Assembly: GCA_014804085.1 (NCBI GenBank)
Contig: JAAVAM010000030.1
Coordinates: forward strand, 24,327-42,718
DNA length: 18,392 nucleotides
Origin: Treponema sp.
GTDB taxonomy: Bacteria > Spirochaetota > Spirochaetia > Treponematales > Treponemataceae
Reading direction: 5' to 3'
In this document: one piece after another, positions 13,591 through 18,392 of the stretch
How the letters are laid out: each line of letters opens with the position of its first letter
Position numbering within the stretch: the stretch's first letter is position 1
The notes under the pieces: generated by a model
Seen by the model: only the letters and a program-made list of their open reading frames with translations
Database searches by the model: none
What the model was told of the DNA's origin: nothing
Program-made: the position numbers and the translations under genes

Positions 13591-13881
13591 ATGGCTACAT
13601 TGAGCATCAGACTCGACAACAAGACAAAGGACGATTTCGCGAAATTCTGTGACACGGTGGGAATGTCCGTGTCCACGCTTTTTTCGGTGTTCGCAAAGAC
13701 GGTCGTGCGCGAGCAGAAAATTCCGTTCGAAATCTCGGCGAAAAACGACGCGGCGGACGACGACGGCTTTTACAGCGAGGCGAACCAGCGGTATCTGGAA
13801 AAAATGGTCGCGCTTGACCGCGAAGGCAAGTTGCACTACGTGACGAAGACCATGGAAGAACTGGAGGCAATGGCGCGATGA
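13591..13881 (+). CDS. RelB/DinJ-family antitoxin
   Basis: A 96-residue antitoxin. The N-terminal ribbon-helix-helix (MATLSIRLDNKTKDDFAKFC, then VGMSVSTLFSVFAKTVVREQ, KIPFEIS) is that of RelB/DinJ proteins and should bind the operator as a dimer. The C-terminal part (NQRYLEKMVALDREGKLHYV, MEELEAMAR) would wrap the toxin. AGAGAGG seven bases before the ATG supports the start. The stop overlaps the toxin ATG as ATGA, giving coupled translation. Cytoplasmic; neutralises the downstream RNase and probably represses its own promoter. Confidence 0.88.
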   Translation: MATLSIRLDNKTKDDFAKFCDTVGMSVSTLFSVFAKTVVREQKIPFEISAKNDAADDDGFYSEANQRYLEKMVALDREGKLHYVTKTMEELEAMAR

Positions 13882-14144
13882 GCAACATTACATTCGTCGG
13901 CACCGGCTGGGACGATTACGTGTACTGGCAGACGCAGGACAAAAAGACTCTCAAGAAAATCAACAAGTTGCTCGCCGACATCGAGCGCAACGGCAATGAC
14001 GGGCTTGGACATCCCGAGCCGCTGAAAGGAAACCTCACGACATGGTACAGCCGCGCCATCGACGAAAAGAACCGTCTCGTCTATAAAGTCGAAGACGGAA
14101 GCATCCATATCTTGCAATGCCGCAACCACTACGACGACAAATAA
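13878..14144 (+). CDS. yoeB: Txe/YoeB-family mRNA-interferase toxin
   Basis: An 88-residue toxin of the RelE-fold YoeB family, which binds the ribosome and cuts mRNA in the A site. It shares the family landmarks with E. coli YoeB: GWDDYVYWQTQDKKTLKKIN, HPEPLK, NRLVYKV and a terminal CRNHY. The residues matching the catalytic Glu46, Arg65 and His83 of E. coli YoeB are Glu47, Arg66 and His84, all present, so it should be active. The Trp-Ser-Arg-Arg of E. coli is Trp-Tyr-Ser-Arg-Ala here. The ATG overlaps the antitoxin stop by four bases. YoeB is classically paired with YefM, but here the partner is of RelB/DinJ type. Confidence 0.88.
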   Translation: MSNITFVGTGWDDYVYWQTQDKKTLKKINKLLADIERNGNDGLGHPEPLKGNLTTWYSRAIDEKNRLVYKVEDGSIHILQCRNHYDDK

Positions 14145-14207
14145 GCGCGCGAACTTTCGTGTTCTTTATTTGCACCGCGGAGTTCCGTCAATGAACACGC
14201 GCAAAAT

Positions 14208-14238
14208 TTTGCAACACTGTCAATAACTTTGCAACACT
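14208..14238 (+). repeat. Tandem direct repeat overlapping the MinD-gene promoter
   Basis: TTTGCAACACT occurs at 14208-14218 and again at 14228-14238. The two copies start 20 bases apart, about two helical turns, and the second ends on the first base of the -35 box. This is the layout of paired operator sites for a dimeric or cooperative regulator. Confidence 0.65.
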
Positions 14239-14266
14239 TTACATTCCGCGAATTTTTTGATATAAT
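14238..14266 (+). promoter_or_regulatory. Strong sigma70 promoter giving a probable leaderless mRNA
   Basis: TTTACA (14238-14243), 17 bases, perfect TATAAT (14261-14266). The ATG of the MinD-like gene is at 14273, seven bases after the -10, where transcription would start. No ribosome site lies between. Confidence 0.75.
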
Positions 14267-14272
14267 TTTCCT

Positions 14273-15421
14273 ATGCAAATAATTCCCGTTGCGAGCGGAA
14301 AAGGCGGCGTAGGAAAAAGCCTTCTTTCCGCAAACTTGGCTGTCGCGCTTTCTCAGGCTGGAAAAAGAGTCGTGCTCGCCGACTTGGATTTGGGCGCGTC
14401 AAACTTGCATCTCGTTCTTGGGCAACCCTCTCCGAAAAACGGACTTGGCACTTGGCTCATGGAAGGCGGGAATTTTTCCGACGTCATCGCTCCCACCGAA
14501 TATGAAAATCTCAAGTTCATCGCGGGCGACAGCGAGATTCCAGGCCTCACCGCGCTCAAAGCCCCGCAACGAACGAGGCTCGTAAAAAATTTCAAAGCAA
14601 TCGACGCGGACTATCTCATCATCGACTTGGGCGCGGGAACGCACCAAATAATTTTGGATTTGTTCCTGCTTTCGCCGCAAGGAATCGTCGTGAGCGCGCC
14701 AGCGACGACCGCCATTTTGAACGGATATTTGTTTTTGAAGAACACAGTTTTCAGACTTTTGAATTCAAGTTTCAGACCGGGAAGCGCGGCGGCAAAATGG
14801 TTTTCCTCGCTCAAAAAAGATTCGTCGCAATTGCAGCAGCTCTACATTCCGAAAATGCTCGCAGAAATCGCGGCGATCGATCCAAAGAGCGCGGCGGCGT
14901 TTGACAAAAACTTGCGCATCTTCCGCCCTCGCCTCGTTATGAACATGCTCGAAGATCCGAAAGACGCGGACCGCGCGCTGCGAATCCGCCGTTCTTGCAA
15001 AGAATATTTGAACGTGGAAATCGAACATCTCGGCGTAATGTACCGCGACTCCCTCGAGGACAAGGCTTTGGCTTCGCGCCTGCCAATCGTCGTCTACAAG
15101 CCGCAAAGCATTCTTTCCCAGGCAATCTATCGCATCGCTGAAAAAATTCTCGCAAGCGACACTTTGGAATTCGGCGGAGAATTCGAGCCACCCGCAGACA
15201 GCGCGAACAATTCGTTTGAAATAATGTCGGAAGAAGCGTCGGAAGATTACGAAGCGAAAATGGCGGGCATCCAGGATTTGCTCGGAAGCGGCGCGCTTTC
15301 CACAGGCGAGTTAATCGAAACGATAAAAACTCAGGCCTACGAATTGACGCAATTGAAAAAGGAAAACACGCTTTTAAAATCGAAACTCGTAAAAGTTGCG
15401 GGACTCGGCTTTAAAATTTAA
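14273..15421 (+). CDS. MinD/ParA-family P-loop ATPase
   Basis: A 382-residue cytoplasmic ATPase of the SIMIBI class. The deviant Walker A is GKGGVGKS with the signature Lys10 and Lys15; switch I is LADLDLGASN (Asp37, Asp39); Walker B is LIIDLGAG (Asp118). Family members position cell structures (septum, DNA, flagella) by ATP-dependent dimerisation. The region from about 300 onwards is longer than in MinD. It carries an acidic linker (MSEEASEDYEAKMAG) and a predicted coiled coil (LIETIKTQAYELTQLKKENT), and has no typical MinD membrane-targeting amphipathic end, although the last residues KLVKVAGLGFKI are basic and hydrophobic. No minC or minE is adjacent; lgt follows after 23 bases and is probably cotranscribed. 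FlhG-like control of flagella is possible in a spirochaete but not shown. Confidence 0.85.
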   Translation: MQIIPVASGKGGVGKSLLSANLAVALSQAGKRVVLADLDLGASNLHLVLGQPSPKNGLGTWLMEGGNFSDVIAPTEYENLKFIAGDSEIPGLTALKAPQRTRLVKNFKAIDADYLIIDLGAGTHQIILDLFLLSPQGIVVSAPATTAILNGYLFLKNTVFRLLNSSFRPGSAAAKWFSSLKKDSSQLQQLYIPKMLAEIAAIDPKSAAAFDKNLRIFRPRLVMNMLEDPKDADRALRIRRSCKEYLNVEIEHLGVMYRDSLEDKALASRLPIVVYKPQSILSQAIYRIAEKILASDTLEFGGEFEPPADSANNSFEIMSEEASEDYEAKMAGIQDLLGSGALSTGELIETIKTQAYELTQLKKENTLLKSKLVKVAGLGFKI

Positions 15422-15444
15422 AAGGATTTCAAAAGGTTTTCAAA

Positions 15445-16437
15445 ATGAATTTGCTTTATATAAATTATCCTTCTTGGATCAAGCCTGAAATTTTTCCCGG
15501 CGTTCCGTTCTTGGGAATTTTGCGTTGGTACGGGCTGATGTACGTCTTCGCGTTCGGCACGGCGTATTTCGTGCTCAAAAAAATTTTCAAAGAAGGCGCG
15601 TTGAATTCCAATTCCTCCAATTCCATCGAACAAAAAACCACCGAAGACGATTTGTCGAGCTTTATCATCACTGGAATAATTTTCCTTTTGATTGGCGCGA
15701 GAATTTTTTCCACGCTCGTCTACGACACTTCCGGAAAATATTTCGAAAAGCCGTACCTGATTTTTTGGCCGTTCGACGGCGGCCGCTTCACGGGTCTTGC
15801 GGGAATGTCGTATCACGGCGGCGTAATCGGCGGCACTCTCGGAATGCTCGTTTGGTGCAAAACGCACAAGCGGCCTTTTCTCAAATGGGCGGACGCGATG
15901 TGCACGGCGATTCCGCTCGGCTACACTTTCGGAAGACTCGGAAATTTTTTGAACGGCGAACTTTACGGGCGAATCACGAAAATGCCATGGGGAATGATTT
16001 TTCCGTATGCGGAAAAATTCTCCGCTTCACTCGAATGGGTGAAAAATTTCGCGAATGAAATCGGAATGAAAATTCCCGAAGCGGGCCTTGTGAACTTGCC
16101 GCGACATCCGAGCCAATTGTACGAAGCGTTTTTTGAAGGAATCGTGCTTTTTTTGATTCTGTGGGCGTTCCACAAAAAAAAGCCCTTCGACGGATTTTCG
16201 TCCGCGCTTTACCTTGTGGGCTACGGCACGTTCAGATTTTTCCTCGAATATTTTCGAATGCCGGACGCGGACTTGGGATTCCGAATCGCGCACGACAAGG
16301 CGGCCTCGATTTCGCAAAACACTTCGCTTTTGAACATTTCCACAGGGCAAGTGCTTTGCCTCATAATGATTGCAGGCGGCGCACTCTACGGAGCGGCCGC
16401 GTGGATTTGGGGCAAGAGGCGACGCGAAGGGCGGTAG
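15445..16437 (+). CDS. lgt: Phosphatidylglycerol-prolipoprotein diacylglyceryl transferase
   Basis: This 330-residue inner-membrane enzyme transfers diacylglycerol from phosphatidylglycerol to the lipobox Cys of prolipoproteins, the first step of lipoprotein maturation. The family signature is GRLGNFLNGELYGR (residues 163-176); Arg164 and Asn167 match essential residues of E. coli Lgt (Arg143, Asn146), and His124 in YHGGVIGG matches His103. RHPSQLYEAF and the C-terminal Arg in YGTFRFFLEYFR are also present. Several hydrophobic segments span the protein. A Ser/Asn/Glu-rich insert (about 53-70) is longer than in E. coli Lgt. AAAAGG lies 8 bases before ATG 15445, and the gene follows the MinD-like gene by 23 bases. 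Clients in this window include the lipoprotein at 9710 and the signal peptide of the LuxR-type regulator. Confidence 0.95.
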   Translation: MNLLYINYPSWIKPEIFPGVPFLGILRWYGLMYVFAFGTAYFVLKKIFKEGALNSNSSNSIEQKTTEDDLSSFIITGIIFLLIGARIFSTLVYDTSGKYFEKPYLIFWPFDGGRFTGLAGMSYHGGVIGGTLGMLVWCKTHKRPFLKWADAMCTAIPLGYTFGRLGNFLNGELYGRITKMPWGMIFPYAEKFSASLEWVKNFANEIGMKIPEAGLVNLPRHPSQLYEAFFEGIVLFLILWAFHKKKPFDGFSSALYLVGYGTFRFFLEYFRMPDADLGFRIAHDKAASISQNTSLLNISTGQVLCLIMIAGGALYGAAAWIWGKRRREGR

Positions 16438-17510
16438 GTAAAATCACGGCAGACGATTCCCACTTCATTTTGCGAGATGATAACTTGCAGTCGATATTGT
16501 CCGCGAAAAATATTTTCGATGCTTTTTTGGCGAGATACGACGGCGGATTTTTTGTCCACCCGTTGCTTTGTCGGCTTTTGCATTTTGCCGTAACGCATTC
16601 CGCGGATTATGAAAAACAGGCTTTTGAAATATTGGACTTCGGCATAAAGCACAATCGTGCCATTTCAAAACGGCTGCGCTGTGACAGCATCCTGCAAAAT
16701 GGCGACTTGCTCCACAACAATAAAATTGTCGGGCGCGCGCTCGTGTTTCGCGCCACAGAAGCACTTGACGGCACGGACACCTTATTTGCGAAGCTGGACG
16801 AATTAAACAGCAGCGTCCAATCCATTCGGACAAAACAGTCGTACCTTGCCGGCGGCTATTCGGGTCTATCGGTGCGGCTTGCGGACGGCGTGATTGAAAA
16901 GGAGCGGACGTTCAACGAATGCGAATACACTTTTTTAAAACGCCTGGCAGAAAACGGCTATGCAAAATCGCCCAGATATTTGGGCGCGAAAAAGGGCAAA
17001 GATTTGTTCACTTATATCAAAGGCAAAACAATCGCGTACACGCATGAAATGAGCGAAGTCGCTATCGTAGAAATGACCAACGAATTGAAGGCTATCAACA
17101 CCATTTCAAAAAAATATCTCGGAAGCAACGTGTACGTCCACGGCGATTTGGGCGCGCAAAATGTTGTTTTCAGCGATTCCAAAATCGCGGGCATAATCGA
17201 TTGGGACAACACGTTCATCGGGGAAGAATACGACGACTTCATCTATGTGTTTTGGACGTGGGCCAATGTCGGCAACTTGCAACGCAATGACGAAAGAATG
17301 TTCGGGCTATTAAAAATCATGATAGACACGTATCAGCCCGACAACAAATTCCTGAGCAATTTCCCCGATAAAATCTGGCAGAGAATGGAACACAAGCTCA
17401 CGTCCACGCCCGTCGGCTCGAAAACCTACGGCCGCATTTTTGACTGGGTGAAATGGAGCCAGCAATGGGTGGAAAAATACAGCAACCGCATCTCGCATGA
17501 AATCGGCTAA
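16401..17510 (+). CDS. APH-fold phosphotransferase with unrecognised N-terminal part; start uncertain
   Basis: The C-terminal half is an aminoglycoside/choline-kinase-type phosphotransferase: the catalytic loop is HGDLGAQN (residues 247-254 from the chosen start), the metal-binding Asp is in IIDWDN (Asp267), followed by DDFIYVFWTW. The N-lobe is visible as YLAGGYSGLSVRLADGVIEK, with KGKDLFTYIKG as hinge. The preceding 140 residues (FILRDDNLQSILSAKNIFDA, FGIKHNRAISKRLRCD) have no family I know, though they read as normal coding sequence. No ATG lies in frame. I chose GTG 16401 because GGAG stands seven bases before it, which makes the gene overlap lgt by 37 bases. TTG 16470 or 16485 are alternatives, and 5' truncation is possible. 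The substrate is unknown; such kinases in bacteria often act on small metabolites or sugars rather than antibiotics. Confidence 0.68.
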   Translation: MDLGQEATRRAVGKITADDSHFILRDDNLQSILSAKNIFDAFLARYDGGFFVHPLLCRLLHFAVTHSADYEKQAFEILDFGIKHNRAISKRLRCDSILQNGDLLHNNKIVGRALVFRATEALDGTDTLFAKLDELNSSVQSIRTKQSYLAGGYSGLSVRLADGVIEKERTFNECEYTFLKRLAENGYAKSPRYLGAKKGKDLFTYIKGKTIAYTHEMSEVAIVEMTNELKAINTISKKYLGSNVYVHGDLGAQNVVFSDSKIAGIIDWDNTFIGEEYDDFIYVFWTWANVGNLQRNDERMFGLLKIMIDTYQPDNKFLSNFPDKIWQRMEHKLTSTPVGSKTYGRIFDWVKWSQQWVEKYSNRISHEIG

Positions 17511-17531
17511 CGATGGCGGACGCATTGCTCG

Positions 17532-18392
17532 TCATTGTCTCACTGCAATTCTTTTAAGGAACACTTTTTCCAGCAACAGGGACAGCGCAAAATGCGCGAC
17601 CATTCCCAGCCCGAACATGACTATAATCGTGTCCATCGTGAAAGCAATCGCGTCCGTCAGATAAAGCACGAAGAAAATCCCATAATACACGATGTTAATC
17701 ACGAGCGAGTTGATCGCATTGTACGCCGTCTTTCCCAAGCCGACAAAAATATTATCGATAATCGCGCCGCCGATGTAGGCGACATAGAACGGCACGAGCT
17801 TGATGACAATGGCAAAAATTGCGCCTGCGTTTGGCAGGTTCTCGGCATAGCGGAAAAACGGCGTCCACAAAGGAACCGTCACCGCCCAAACGGCGACAAC
17901 TGCGGCGGCGATAAAATAGTAGTTGCCCTGTCGCAGCCTCGCATAGCCGTCCTTGCAGTCCCGCCTTATGACTTCCGCCAGCGCGGAGACCGGAATCAGC
18001 AGCCAGCCCCAAATAAAATTGTTCGCAACCCAATAGTTGCCCTGCTCGGAAACCATATTGACCATCTTGCATATCATCACGGCATAGATGAAATTATCGA
18101 TGAATTGCTGCATACCTGAAAAAAATCCGACCTTGCCCCATTCCTTGAGCACAGGAATGTCGGATTTATGAAACCGGCAGGGCTTCGTCAGTCCTTGCGC
18201 GTACAGCATGACAAAACTCGCCGCGGCAAGCAGCGCGTTCACCACAATATTTGACATCGCAATGCCGTACACACCGAAATTCGGTATCAGCGCGAAATCC
18301 GCGATTATGGAAAGCACGGTATGTATCGCCAGGAAAACATAAACATTCCTGTCCTTTCCGACCACGACAAAGACGACGCTCACAAAGCGGAC
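17532..18392 (-). CDS. MATE-family efflux transporter, 5'-truncated by window edge
   Basis: The last 286 residues of a polytopic membrane protein are visible; the frame continues open through the right edge, so the N-terminal part lies outside. The sequence contains about seven hydrophobic helices (for example YVFLAIHTVLSIIADFALIP, SNIVVNALLAAASFVMLYA, YFIAAAVVAVWAVTVPLWTP) and MATE-like features: a helix-breaking IPNFGVYGIAMSNI and the loop GGAIIDNIFVGLGKTAYNAI. MATE transporters export drugs or metabolites using Na+ or H+ gradients; related flippases of the same superfamily cannot be excluded from the C-terminal half. It converges on the kinase gene with 21 bases between the stops and no visible terminator. 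Confidence 0.75.
   Translation of the reverse strand, partial: VRFVSVVFVVVGKDRNVYVFLAIHTVLSIIADFALIPNFGVYGIAMSNIVVNALLAAASFVMLYAQGLTKPCRFHKSDIPVLKEWGKVGFFSGMQQFIDNFIYAVMICKMVNMVSEQGNYWVANNFIWGWLLIPVSALAEVIRRDCKDGYARLRQGNYYFIAAAVVAVWAVTVPLWTPFFRYAENLPNAGAIFAIVIKLVPFYVAYIGGAIIDNIFVGLGKTAYNAINSLVINIVYYGIFFVLYLTDAIAFTMDTIIVMFGLGMVAHFALSLLLEKVFLKRIAVRQ

Overview
The window most resembles a host-associated Treponema (Spirochaetota) chromosome. The evidence is an MinD/ParA-type ATPase directly upstream of lgt, a cluster of LPP20-like and CsgG/LpoB-like envelope proteins, a Rpn-type nuclease remnant with a Glu-rich tail, a membrane-bound LuxR regulator carrying poly-C tracts, and moderate GC with A/T-rich gaps. 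The genus is inferred from gene content; no rRNA or tRNA is present.

Layout. On the minus strand (1-2135) lie a partial hypothetical gene, a frameshifted GNAT acetyltransferase and an HSL-type alpha/beta hydrolase; the last two form a coupled operon behind a good promoter. Divergent from them is a 7TM LuxR-type regulator (2303-3809). A run of 10 C splits it after its signal peptide, and a second run of 9 C follows its HTH, so it looks phase-variable. From 3823 to 10957 is an envelope cluster: an LPP20-like exported protein behind a terminator-like leader, a second small exported protein, two tandem CsgG/LpoB-like paralogues, and a lipoprotein. The paralogues share 410 N-terminal residues but have unrelated C-termini. 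The C-terminal module of the second one recurs in the lipoprotein, which indicates domain shuffling. Then comes about 520 bp of gene-free, hairpin-rich DNA and a decayed Rpn-family fragment.

From 11906 to 13518 is a compact redox operon: a periplasmic TlpA-like thioredoxin, a small membrane protein with a C-terminal CXXC, and a polytopic NapH/YccM-like iron-sulfur protein. Together they could carry electrons across the membrane to periplasmic thiols. A RelB/DinJ-YoeB toxin-antitoxin pair follows (13591-14144). Next is the MinD-like ATPase with an apparently leaderless promoter and a tandem repeat at its -35, then lgt, then an APH-fold kinase overlapping the end of lgt. A convergent, partial MATE transporter closes the window.

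The strongest leads are the phase-variable membrane regulator, the modular CsgG-like surface cluster, the three-gene redox relay, the attenuator-like leader at 3823-3890, and the leaderless, repeat-flanked MinD promoter. Single-base assembly errors could explain the two frameshifts, and this is stated where relevant.
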